Below, piece after piece: positions 1-5,637 of a DNA stretch of 6,729 nucleotides. The notes under the pieces were generated by a model that saw nothing but the letters and a program-made list of their open reading frames with translations, searched no databases and had not been told where the DNA came from. How positions within the stretch are numbered: position 1 is the stretch's first letter; every line of letters begins with the position of its first letter. The DNA is from Actinomycetales bacterium (GTDB lineage Bacteria; Actinomycetota; Actinomycetes; Actinomycetales; Dermabacteraceae). A program made the position numbers and the translations under genes. The stretch spans positions 1 to 6,729 of the forward strand of contig JAAZLF010000346.1 of NCBI GenBank assembly GCA_012799425.1. Direction: 5' to 3'.

Positions 1-77
1 CCCAGCTCGCGGGCACCGGCACCGATCGAGCCATTGCGCACCACAGTGCGGAAGATGAGGAGTCGACGAGGATCCAT
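1..77 (-). CDS. LysR-type transcriptional regulator, N-terminal fragment (cut by window edge)
   Basis: Reading the minus strand from the ATG at 77 gives 25 complete codons, MDPRRLLIFRTVVRNGSIGA followed by GARELG. This is the typical opening of a LysR-type regulator: helix 1 (RLLIFRTVVRNGS) and the start of the helix-turn-helix (GAGARELG). In the family this is followed by a motif such as xxQPAVSxxI, which lies outside the window. Such proteins bind DNA as tetramers and respond to a small-molecule co-inducer through a C-terminal domain not seen here. The gene lies on the same strand as the ABC/monooxygenase operon and 227 bases downstream of it, so it is a candidate regulator of that operon. 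B. subtilis YtlI, a LysR protein, controls the comparable ytmI operon. There is no Shine-Dalgarno sequence, but a TAGAAT hexamer sits 6 bases before the ATG, which suggests leaderless translation. The family call rests on 25 residues only. Confidence 0.72.
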   Translation of the reverse strand, partial: MDPRRLLIFRTVVRNGSIGAGAREL

Positions 78-83
78 GGGTCC

Positions 84-89
84 ATTCTA
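84..89 (-). promoter_or_regulatory. Candidate -10 element of a leaderless LysR-gene promoter
   Basis: TAGAAT on the minus strand matches the -10 consensus TATAAT at five of six positions. Six bases separate it from the ATG at 77, so transcription would start at or next to the start codon. No AGGAGG-like sequence precedes that ATG, which fits a leaderless mRNA, a common arrangement in actinobacteria. No convincing -35 hexamer was found 16-18 bases upstream. Inferred from sequence only. Confidence 0.5.
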
Positions 90-101
90 GGCGCGGGTAG
101 C

Positions 102-112
102 AAGCCTGGCTT
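102..112. promoter_or_regulatory. Inverted repeat upstream of LysR gene, candidate regulator site
   Basis: AAGCC-T-GGCTT is a perfect 5-base inverted repeat with one central base. It lies 13-23 bases upstream of the TAGAAT -10 hexamer of the LysR gene. On the minus strand the extended site reads ATAAGCCAGGCTTGC. The 8-mer ATAAGCCA recurs in the divergent promoter at 5553-5560. LysR regulators usually bind imperfect dyads near their own promoter, so this could be an autoregulatory site. This is an inference from position and symmetry; no partner protein is shown. Confidence 0.35.
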
Positions 113-146
113 ATGGGTTCAGGCACAGTACTCATGGCCGCTCGAC

Positions 147-175
147 CGGCCTGGTGCCGGCACGGAGCCCGGCCG
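147..175. repeat. GC-rich imperfect hairpin in the operon's 3' intergenic region
   Basis: The outer arms CGGCC (147-151) and GGCCG (171-175) are complementary. Between them lies the perfect 10-base palindrome GTGCCGGCAC (154-163). Read on either strand this can fold into a GC-rich stem with an internal loop. There is no T-run after it on the minus strand, so it is not a classical intrinsic terminator. It could still contribute to ending the operon transcript or simply reflect high GC content. Confidence 0.3.
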
Positions 176-181
176 TTCAGC

Positions 182-201
182 GAGTTGCGGATCCGCAACT
201 C
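182..201. terminator. Perfect 20-base palindrome, possible operon terminator hairpin or operator
   Basis: GAGTTGCG-GATC-CGCAACTC is a perfect palindrome: an 8-base-pair stem with a GATC loop. It lies about 100 bases after the stop codon of the last operon gene and about 90 bases before the LysR -10 element. A T-run is missing, so rho-independent termination would have to be of the tract-less kind reported for high-GC actinobacteria. The perfect symmetry would also suit a dimeric repressor site. The structure is certain; the role is inferred. Confidence 0.4.
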
Positions 202-257
202 CCAGAACGCGGGCACCTGGTGATCCGGTCCCCGCGTCACTGCGTCACCGGGGCAGG

Positions 258-271
258 TGCTCGCGCGAGCA
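258..271. repeat. 14-base perfect palindrome just after the operon stop
   Basis: TGCTCGCGCGAGCA reads the same on both strands and lies 34-47 bases beyond the last codon of the monooxygenase gene. As RNA it gives a 5-base-pair stem with a GCGC loop. No U-tract follows on the minus strand. It may help stabilise or end the operon mRNA. The short stem makes a chance origin quite possible in DNA this GC-rich. Confidence 0.3.
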
Positions 272-304
272 AGCGTGCGTGAACCGTGACATGTGCCGGA
301 CTCA

Positions 305-1642
305 CTACACCGGCAGCCCCAGATTCTCCCGCAGCGTCGACCCCGCGTAGTCGGCCGGGTACACGCCGTGCTCCTGCAGGCGGGGGATCAGCTCGTCCAC
401 GATGTCGTCGAGCCCGGAAGGGATCAGCCACGGGGTGATGTTCAGTCCGTCGATCGCTCCCAGGCGCGCGAACTCCACCAGGCGCTCGGCGACCGCGTCG
501 TAGCTGCCGCTGAAGCTGCCGCGCCGCGAACCGGCCTTCGTGCGGGCGAACTCGAGGATCGACTGGCCCTTCTCCGCGGCCTCTTCACGCCAGGCACGGG
601 TGAGCTCCTCCGCCTTCGCGAACTGGAAGCCGGCGCCGCGGGTCACCCCGGATTCGGAGACCTCCGGGGCGACGTCCGGCAGCGGACCGTCCGGGTCGAA
701 ATCGGAGAGGTCCCGGCCCCAGTACTGCTCGAGCAGCGCGATCGCCTGCTCAGGGCCGATCTGCAGGTCCCGCACCCAGCGGATCTTCTCGTCGGCCTCC
801 TTCTCCGTCGGCGCGAGCACGATCTCCGCACCCGGCAGTATCTTCACGCTGCCCGGGTCGCGGCCGGCGGCGACGGTGCGCTCCACGATGCTGCGGCGGA
901 AATCGACCGCGGCCTCGAGGGTGCCGTGCGGCGAGAAGATGACGTCCGCCGTGCGGGCGGCGAAGTCCTGCCCGGTGGCGGAGGCCCCGGCTTGGAACAG
1001 CACCGGGCGTCCCTGGGCGGAGCGGGGCAGCTCGCCCTGGGCGCGCACCGAGTAGTGGGCGCCGTCGTGGCTGATCTGGTCCCCGCGCCAGAGCTGCTCG
1101 GCGACCTGCACGAACGCCTCGGCATGGATATACCTGTCCTCATGGTCGAGGTAGCCGCCGCGGCGGAAGTTCTCCCCGGTCCACGCGTTGTCGGTGGTGA
1201 CGATGTTCCAGCCGGCGCGGCCGCCGGAGAGCAGGTCGAGGGTCTGCAGGCGCCGGGCGAGGTCCACCGGGTCGTTGTAGGTGGTGTTCTGCGTGGCGAC
1301 CAGGCCGATGTTCTCAGTGATCGCGGCGAGCGCCGCCAGCAGCGTCTGCGCGTCGGGCCGGCCAGCCACGTCGAGCTCGAACGGCACGCCGCGGTGCTCC
1401 CGCAGCCGCAGCCCCTCCCCGAGGAAGAAGGCGGCGAACTTCCCGCGCTCGGCGGTGCGGACGAGCGCCTCGAAGGACTCCCAAGCCACCTGGTCCCCGC
1501 TGGCGGGCAGGCGCCAGATCGTCGAGGAGTTCACCCCCTGGAAGAACGCGCCGAAGGCGAGCTGCCCGGTGGGGGTGTGATCAGGGTGGATCGGGTGCTC
1601 GGCGGGGCCGGTGGCGAGGGCGGGGGACAAGGCGGTGGTCAT
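305..1642 (-). CDS. NtaA/SnaA/DszA-family FMN-dependent monooxygenase (luciferase-like, YtnJ/YxeK type)
   Basis: A 445-residue flavin-dependent monooxygenase of the bacterial luciferase-like superfamily. Members use FMNH2 supplied by a separate reductase plus O2 to attack C-N or C-S bonds, in the cytoplasm. Visible family signatures are the N-terminal strand AFGAFFQGVN with a following WR (29-44), the flavin-site block SGGRAGWNIVTT (139-150), the helix region ENFRRGGYLDHEDRY (157-171) and the segment LPRSAQGRPVLFQAGAS (205-221). The tail is LRENLGLPV (437-445). Length matches the usual 430-470 residues and nothing looks broken. The ATG at 1642 follows GAGGAG (1648-1653) by five bases and overlaps the previous gene's stop by 4 bases. 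It is the last gene of an operon with a polar amino-acid transporter, as with B. subtilis YtnJ and YxeK, which act on modified cysteines. Family call is secure; the substrate (modified cysteine, other organosulfur compound or aminocarboxylate) is inferred. No flavin reductase is visible nearby. Confidence 0.92.
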   Translation of the reverse strand: MTTALSPALATGPAEHPIHPDHTPTGQLAFGAFFQGVNSSTIWRLPASGDQVAWESFEALVRTAERGKFAAFFLGEGLRLREHRGVPFELDVAGRPDAQTLLAALAAITENIGLVATQNTTYNDPVDLARRLQTLDLLSGGRAGWNIVTTDNAWTGENFRRGGYLDHEDRYIHAEAFVQVAEQLWRGDQISHDGAHYSVRAQGELPRSAQGRPVLFQAGASATGQDFAARTADVIFSPHGTLEAAVDFRRSIVERTVAAGRDPGSVKILPGAEIVLAPTEKEADEKIRWVRDLQIGPEQAIALLEQYWGRDLSDFDPDGPLPDVAPEVSESGVTRGAGFQFAKAEELTRAWREEAAEKGQSILEFARTKAGSRRGSFSGSYDAVAERLVEFARLGAIDGLNITPWLIPSGLDDIVDELIPRLQEHGVYPADYAGSTLRENLGLPV

Positions 1643-2607
1643 GCGGACTCCTCGCGGGTCGGGCGGGCGCGGTCGCCGCGCCGCGCGGGATCGGGACGGA
1701 ACGTTGCGGGCTCGAGGCCGAGCTGCGTGCGCAGGTCCTGCCTGGGGGTGGGGGACGGGGCGATCAGGCCCTCGGCACGCAGAGCGTTGGCGAGCTCGGC
1801 GACCGTGCCCAGGGGGTCGGTCTCGAGGTCCAGGCCCACCAGGCGCACCAGCCGCACCGAGGCGGCGTCGGAGGTGCGTGTGGTGGCCTCACGGATCAGA
1901 GTGCTCACCGCGCCGGTGAGCGCACCGCCGGAGACGTCCAGGTCCAGCACCCGCCCGTCGGCCAGCTCGGTCGTCACGCGCTCGCCGACGGCGGCGCGAT
2001 CCGCATCGGCGACCAGCACGGGGAGCAGCCCCTGCGGGGAGCGCGGCGTGATGGCCGGGCCGCGCACCGAGAAGGTCTCGGCCTCGACATCGGCGTACTG
2101 CAGGCGGGAGGCGTCCACGTACAGCCCGCGCTCGACGTCGCGCACCACCGCATCCGGTGCCCAGGAGTCCCAGATGCGGCGCGCGGCCTCGAGCACGTCG
2201 GCCGCCTCGCGGGCGGTGGCGTCGAGGTCGAGCACGGCGCGGCCGACGGTCGCGGGCACCGCCGGGTCGGTCTCGGCGCTCAGCAGCCAGCCGGCCCGGC
2301 CGTGGCTGATGTGGTCGAGGCTCATCAGCTGCGTGGCCAGGTGGAACGGCTCGACGTAGACCGCGTCGGTGCGCGGCAGCAGGCCGATGGATCCGGTCAG
2401 CGGTGCGAGGTGGGCGGCGACGTGGATCGGGTGCAGGCCGCCGTCGCTGAGGGTCAGGGCACCGACGCCGGAGTCCTCCAGGCCGCGGGCCAGGTCCGAG
2501 AGGCCGCCCAGCAGGGCGGGGTCGGTGACGAGGTCGACGGCGAGCACGGGCAGCACCCGGTCGGAGGCCGCGGCGGTGTGATCCGGCAGCTCGTGGGTGG
2601 TGGTCAC
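1639..2607 (-). CDS. Short LLM (luciferase-like) flavin-dependent oxidoreductase, contracted paralogue
   Basis: A 322-residue luciferase-like protein encoded just before the full-length NtaA-type monooxygenase. LDHISHGRAGWLLSAE (97-112) parallels LDLLSGGRAGWNIVTT of its neighbour. FSVRGPAITPRSPQG (179-193) parallels YSVRAQGELPRSAQG, and the tail LRTQLGLEP (292-300) parallels LRENLGLPV. The stretch between the last two blocks is only about 95 residues, against about 220 in the neighbour, so a large middle part of the TIM-barrel region is missing. A basic, Arg-rich tail of about 20 residues follows. The start is GTG at 2607, supported by AAGGAG (2613-2618) five bases upstream, and it forms a GTGA overlap with the preceding gene's stop. 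Position and size recall YtmO, the second LLM protein of the B. subtilis ytmI operon. It may be an enzyme, or a subunit partner of the downstream monooxygenase; which is unknown. No frameshift or stop is seen. Confidence 0.8.
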   Translation of the reverse strand: MTTTHELPDHTAAASDRVLPVLAVDLVTDPALLGGLSDLARGLEDSGVGALTLSDGGLHPIHVAAHLAPLTGSIGLLPRTDAVYVEPFHLATQLMSLDHISHGRAGWLLSAETDPAVPATVGRAVLDLDATAREAADVLEAARRIWDSWAPDAVVRDVERGLYVDASRLQYADVEAETFSVRGPAITPRSPQGLLPVLVADADRAAVGERVTTELADGRVLDLDVSGGALTGAVSTLIREATTRTSDAASVRLVRLVGLDLETDPLGTVAELANALRAEGLIAPSPTPRQDLRTQLGLEPATFRPDPARRGDRARPTREESA

Positions 2608-3596
2608 GGGTTCTCCTTCGTGTGGGCGCGGGACTCGGTCAGTGCTTCTTCGCTGAGCTGCCAGCGCTCGAGGACCTGGGCGTAGGTGCCGTCGGCGATC
2701 AGGGCGTTCAGCGCCGCCGCGTACGGCTCGGCGAGGCCGCTGCCGCCGGCGAAGGTCCCGGCGACCAGGGTCTCGTCGGGCCAGCCGGCATTGATCCGGC
2801 CCTGCAGCTCGAAGTCCTCACGGCGCGCGGCGATGAAGCTCAGCGAGGCGAAGGGGGAGATGTAGCCGTCGACGCGCCCGGAGCCGAGGGCGAGCAGGGT
2901 GTCGGCGTCGGTGGAGTAGTTCTTCAGCTCCGCGGGCTCCTTGCCCGCCGCCTCCAGCTCGGCGTTCCAGTCGGTGAGGATCCGCTCCTGATTGGTGGCG
3001 TTGCCGACGGCGATGATGCGGCCGCTGAGGGAGTCGGCGTCCTCGAGCCAGAAGTCCGCTCCCTTCTTGACCAGGAACGACATGAAGGCCGCGCGGTAGG
3101 AGGCGAAGTCGAACTTCTGCAGCCGTTCTTCGTTGACGCCGATGTTGGCGTGGACCACGTCGAACTCTCCGGCCTCGAGCTTGAGGGGCCAGTTCTCCCA
3201 GGTGGTCAGCTTCAGCTCGAACTCGAGGCCGAGCTTGTCCGCGACGATCCGGGCGATATCGATCTCGGAGCCGATGTAGGTCTGGTTGTCATCGGCCAGG
3301 AAGGACAGCGGCGCGGCGCTGGTGCCGTTGATGCCCACCCGCAGCACGCCGGCCTCGGCGATCTCGGGCGGCAGCAGAGCGGCGATCTCCTCATCGGCCG
3401 TGGCGCGGATCAGCTCCTGGGCGCCGGAGGTGTCGATGCCTCCCGTGCCCTCACCGCCTCCGTCGGACGCCCCGGAGCCGGAGTCGCCGCCGGCGCTCGC
3501 GGCGGGAGCGGGATCGGAGCAGGCTGCGAGCAGCGCGGCGGGAAGCAGCAGGCCGGAGGCCGCGAGGGCGCGGCGCGAGAGCAGAGATCGGGTCAT
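2604..3596 (-). CDS. Amino-acid ABC transporter substrate-binding lipoprotein (SBP_bac_3 family)
   Basis: A 330-residue extracellular solute-binding lipoprotein. The signal peptide spans residues 1-25, with a basic start (R3, R8, R9), a hydrophobic core and a lipobox LAAC ending at Cys26, the lipidation site. The SRRALA stretch resembles a weak Tat motif. Residues 27-58 form a Gly/Ser/Ala/Asp linker. The family-3 binding domain runs from about 80 to 318: GVLRVGINGTSAAPLSF (83-99), YIGSEIDIARIVADKLG (107-123), WPLKLEAGEFDVVHANIG (136-153) and NEERLQKFDF (155-164). In that last block R158 corresponds to the arginine that usually grips the ligand carboxylate. This points to amino acids such as cystine or a cysteine derivative, though the exact ligand cannot be told. 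The ATG at 3596 overlaps the ATPase stop by 4 bases and has GAGGA (3604-3608) seven bases upstream. It delivers ligand to the permease and ATPase encoded just before it. Confidence 0.93.
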   Translation of the reverse strand: MTRSLLSRRALAASGLLLPAALLAACSDPAPAASAGGDSGSGASDGGGEGTGGIDTSGAQELIRATADEEIAALLPPEIAEAGVLRVGINGTSAAPLSFLADDNQTYIGSEIDIARIVADKLGLEFELKLTTWENWPLKLEAGEFDVVHANIGVNEERLQKFDFASYRAAFMSFLVKKGADFWLEDADSLSGRIIAVGNATNQERILTDWNAELEAAGKEPAELKNYSTDADTLLALGSGRVDGYISPFASLSFIAARREDFELQGRINAGWPDETLVAGTFAGGSGLAEPYAAALNALIADGTYAQVLERWQLSEEALTESRAHTKENP

Positions 3597-4456
3597 GAGT
3601 GGTCCTCGGGGAGATGGTGGAGCAGGTCGGTGGGGGCTTCGGGGGCGGCCGACGGGGTATCGCCGCCGGTGCGGACCTTCGCCAGGAACGCACGGGTGCG
3701 CTCGTGGTGGGGACGGTCGAGCACCTCGGCAGGCGGTCCCTGTTCGACGATCCGGCCGTGGTCCATGAAGACCACGGTGTCGGCGACGTCGCGGGCGAAG
3801 GAGATCTCGTGGGTGACGATCACCAGGGTGGTGCCGGCGCGCGCCAGTGAACGGATCACCGCCAGCACCTCGTCGACCAGCTCGGGGTCGAGTGCGCTGG
3901 TGGGCTCGTCGAACAGGAGCACCTTCGGTCGCAGGGCGAGGGCCCGGGCGATCGCGACCCGCTGCTGCTGGCCGCCGGAGAGCTGTCGGGGATAGACACG
4001 CTCCTTGTCGGACAGTCCCACCAGGGCGAGCAGCTCGCGGGCGTGGCCCTCGGCCTCGCGCCGCGGCACGCCGAGGGCGCGGCGGGGCGCCTCGGCGACG
4101 TTCGCGAGTGCCGTCATGTGGGCGAAGAGGTTGAAGCTCTGGAACACCATGCCGATCGCGGTGCGCTGGCGCAGCACCTCCCGTTCGTGCAGCTCGTGCA
4201 GCAGATCGCCCTCGCGGCGGTAGCCGATGGTCTCGCCGTCCAGGCTGATCAGGCCCTGGGTGACGGGCTCGAGGTGGTTGATGGTGCGCAGCAGGGTGGA
4301 TTTGCCCGAGCCGGAGGGGCCCAGGATCACGGTGACGGAGCCGGGCTCGATCCGCAGGTCGATGCCGCGCAGCACCTCGAGATCCCCGAAGGACTTGTGC
4401 ACGCCGCGGATCTCGATGAGTCCCCCGGCCGGTGCCGTGATGTCGGTGGTGCTCAT
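3593..4456 (-). CDS. Polar amino-acid ABC transporter ATP-binding protein
   Basis: A 287-residue ABC ATPase of the HisP/GlnQ/TcyC type that powers uptake at the inner face of the membrane. All motifs are intact: Walker A GPSGSGKST (46-54), Q-loop Q106 in GMVFQSFNLF, signature LSGGQ (159-163), Walker B VLLFDE (179-184), D-loop SALD (187-190) and switch His216 in VTHE. A stretch of about 20 residues rich in charged groups (79-98) before the Q-loop is common in actinobacterial members. The last 25 residues form a Pro/Ala-rich tail beyond the usual end. The reading frame stays open far upstream, inside the permease gene, but the ATG at 4456 is the right start. It is the one in register with the conserved LIEIRGVHKSFG opening, and it makes a 4-base ATGA overlap with the permease stop. 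It pairs with the permease before it and the binding lipoprotein after it. Confidence 0.96.
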   Translation of the reverse strand: MSTTDITAPAGGLIEIRGVHKSFGDLEVLRGIDLRIEPGSVTVILGPSGSGKSTLLRTINHLEPVTQGLISLDGETIGYRREGDLLHELHEREVLRQRTAIGMVFQSFNLFAHMTALANVAEAPRRALGVPRREAEGHARELLALVGLSDKERVYPRQLSGGQQQRVAIARALALRPKVLLFDEPTSALDPELVDEVLAVIRSLARAGTTLVIVTHEISFARDVADTVVFMDHGRIVEQGPPAEVLDRPHHERTRAFLAKVRTGGDTPSAAPEAPTDLLHHLPEDHS

Positions 4457-5490
4457 GCGGCAGCTCCCGTGGGGGTGGCGCGGAATCGGGCCAGGCGGGC
4501 GCGCAGCGACTGCAGCGGGGTGGGTGGCAGGGTGCGCACCGCCCCCTTGGAGTAGTGGCGCTCGATGTAGTACTGGCCGACGGACAGCGCCGAGGTGATC
4601 ACCACGTACCAGACCGTCGCGACCAGCAGCATCGGCAGCACCTGCTGGGTGCGGCCGTAGATCAGCTGGATGGTGAAGAACAGCTCCGCATGCGCGAGCA
4701 CGTAGACGATCGAGGTGCCCTTGACCAGCCCGATGATCTCGTTGAAGGCGGGCGGCAGGATCGCCCGCATCGCCTGCGGCAGCACGATTCGCAGCGAACG
4801 GTCGCGGGCGGGGATGCCGAGCGCGCTCGCCGCCTCCAGCTGCCCCTGGTCCACCGAGAGGATGCCTCCGCGGATCAGCTCTGCGGAGTAGGCCGCCTGG
4901 TGCAGACCCAGGCCCAGCACCGCCGCGAGCATCGGCGTCATCAGGTCGCTGGTACGAGCTTCGAAGAAGGTCGCATCGGTGAACGGGATCCCGAGCCGCA
5001 CCTGCTCGTACAGGTAGCCGAGGTTGTACCAGAGCAGCAGCTGCACCAGCAGCGGCGTGGACCGGAACACCCAGGAGAACGTCCAGCTCACGCTCGAGAT
5101 CAGGGGCGACTTGGACAGTCGCATCAGGGCGAGCAGGAGCCCCAGGCCGAAGCCCAGGGCGCCGGCGAGGACGGTCAGCTTCAGCGTCTCGAGCAGGCCG
5201 CGGATGATCGACTCCGCGAAGAACCATTGGGCGACCACGCCCCACTCCCACCGCGGATTGGTGACAAAGGAGTAGAGCACGGCGGCGACGACCAGGCCGA
5301 CGGCCACGGCGAGCACCACGCGGCCAGGGTGCCGGGCGGGGACGACCCGCAGGTGGGAGAGATCTTCGGGGGGTTCTTGGCCGTTCGGGCACGACATCTC
5401 GTGCGGTCCCCTCGCCGGGGCATGCCCGGTGGCCGGGGTGGCCGAGGGCGTGCGGTGTGCGGTCTCGGGGGAGACGACGGACGAGGTCAT
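4453..5490 (-). CDS. Polar amino-acid ABC transporter permease (HisM/TcyB type)
   Basis: A 345-residue membrane permease and the first gene of the operon. Hydrophobic segments lie near residues 58-76, 100-122, 138-160, 183-207, 255-275 and 284-304. The cytoplasmic coupling loop shows the full EAA consensus: EAASALG (219-225), nine residues, then IVLP (235-238). This loop docks on the ATPase. There is a single permease gene, so a homodimer is expected. The start at 5490 is supported by GGAAGG (5497-5502) six bases upstream. It leaves an unusual N-terminal tail of about 56 residues rich in Pro, Thr, Ser and His. An internal ATG at 5397 (Met32), preceded by GAGGGGA, would shorten that tail and cannot be excluded. 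The C-terminal end is an Arg/Pro-rich tail of about 30 residues. It overlaps the ATPase gene by 4 bases. Import of a polar amino acid or derivative is a family inference. Confidence 0.94.
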   Translation of the reverse strand: MTSSVVSPETAHRTPSATPATGHAPARGPHEMSCPNGQEPPEDLSHLRVVPARHPGRVVLAVAVGLVVAAVLYSFVTNPRWEWGVVAQWFFAESIIRGLLETLKLTVLAGALGFGLGLLLALMRLSKSPLISSVSWTFSWVFRSTPLLVQLLLWYNLGYLYEQVRLGIPFTDATFFEARTSDLMTPMLAAVLGLGLHQAAYSAELIRGGILSVDQGQLEAASALGIPARDRSLRIVLPQAMRAILPPAFNEIIGLVKGTSIVYVLAHAELFFTIQLIYGRTQQVLPMLLVATVWYVVITSALSVGQYYIERHYSKGAVRTLPPTPLQSLRARLARFRATPTGAAA

Positions 5491-5496
5491 GGGGTG

Positions 5497-5502
5497 CCTT
5501 CC
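5497..5502 (-). promoter_or_regulatory. Ribosome binding site supporting the permease start at 5490
   Basis: GGAAGG on the minus strand, with six bases before the ATG at 5490, fits a standard Shine-Dalgarno site. It is the main reason for preferring this start over the internal ATG at 5397, which has a more distant GAGGGGA. Confidence 0.6.
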
Positions 5503-5541
5503 GTGACGGAACGTGAACCGGAGGGTGGTCCGGGCTTGCAG

Positions 5542-5553
5542 TACCAGACGGTA
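5542..5553. promoter_or_regulatory. Candidate operator TACC-N4-GGTA over the divergent promoters
   Basis: TACC (5542-5545) and GGTA (5550-5553) form a perfect inverted repeat around AGAC. The shape recalls ACCnnnnGGT dyads bound by TetR-type repressors. It covers the minus-strand -10 and touches the plus-strand TATAAG. The symmetry is seen directly; the binding protein is unknown, and the only regulator in the window is the LysR fragment. Confidence 0.35.
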
Positions 5554-5577
5554 TAAGCCAATCTAATGAACATGCAA
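5550..5577 (-). promoter_or_regulatory. Candidate promoter for the ABC transporter/monooxygenase operon
   Basis: On the minus strand TTGCAT (5577 to 5572) is followed after 16 bases by TATACC (5555 to 5550). These match the -35 and -10 consensus at three and four of six positions, so the promoter is weak or activator-dependent. The transcript would start near 5543 and carry a leader of about 50 bases, too short for a typical riboswitch. The -10 hexamer overlaps the dyad TACC-N4-GGTA (5542-5553), so a protein bound there would control the operon. Inferred only. Confidence 0.4.
5552..5567 (+). promoter_or_regulatory. Candidate -10 region for the divergent flavoprotein gene
   Basis: Two plus-strand hexamers match TATAAT at five of six positions: TATAAG (5552-5557) and TCTAAT (5562-5567). 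This is the only AT-rich stretch in the intergenic region. TTGCAG (5536-5541) could act as a -35 but lies 20 bases from TCTAAT, longer than ideal. The elements overlap the minus-strand promoter face to face, so the two transcription units probably share control. Confidence 0.4.
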
Positions 5578-5594
5578 GGCGGCGGCTATGGGCC

Positions 5595-5611
5595 GTCACT
5601 GTGTGACACAG
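5595..5611. promoter_or_regulatory. Overlapping dyads in the leader of the flavoprotein gene, candidate operator
   Basis: Two inverted repeats overlap here: GTCAC-TGT-GTGAC (5595-5607) and CTGTGT-G-ACACAG (5599-5611), both with perfect arms. They lie 27-43 bases before the ATG at 5638, within the expected 5' leader and upstream of the operon promoter on the other strand. This is a reasonable place for a repressor or activator site. The protein is unknown. Confidence 0.35.
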
Positions 5612-5637
5612 AAGCACCTCAGAAGGGATCCCGACGG

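Noticed and set aside
293..2359. Very long plus-strand open frame (688 codons) opposite the two LLM genes
   Set aside because: Its translation is Arg/Gly/Ala-rich with no recognisable domain, and it is antisense to two proteins with clear family motifs. Long shadow frames are expected in DNA with this GC content.
2622..3995. 457-codon plus-strand frame across the lipoprotein and ATPase genes
   Set aside because: It is antisense to two genes with complete signature motifs, and its translation is repetitive Gly/Val/Gln/Glu text typical of shadows.
5491..5543. Riboswitch (for example a SAM or cysteine-responsive element) in the operon leader
   Set aside because: The expected leader is only about 50 bases, too short for known sulfur-metabolism riboswitches, and no conserved core was recognised.
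3593..5617. 674-codon minus-strand frame that could be read as a permease-ATPase fusion
   Set aside because: The upstream 387 codons are a low-complexity Arg/Pro/Ala shadow of the permease gene, which is encoded in another frame. The ATPase begins at the ATG at 4456.
5566..5637. Upstream in-frame ATGs (5566 and 5572) as the start of the flavoprotein, possibly leaderless after TATAAG
   Set aside because: The extra 22-24 residues have poor third-position GC and cross the dyads at 5595-5611. The ATG at 5638 has a Shine-Dalgarno-like AGAAGG and gives normal spacing to the glycine motif.
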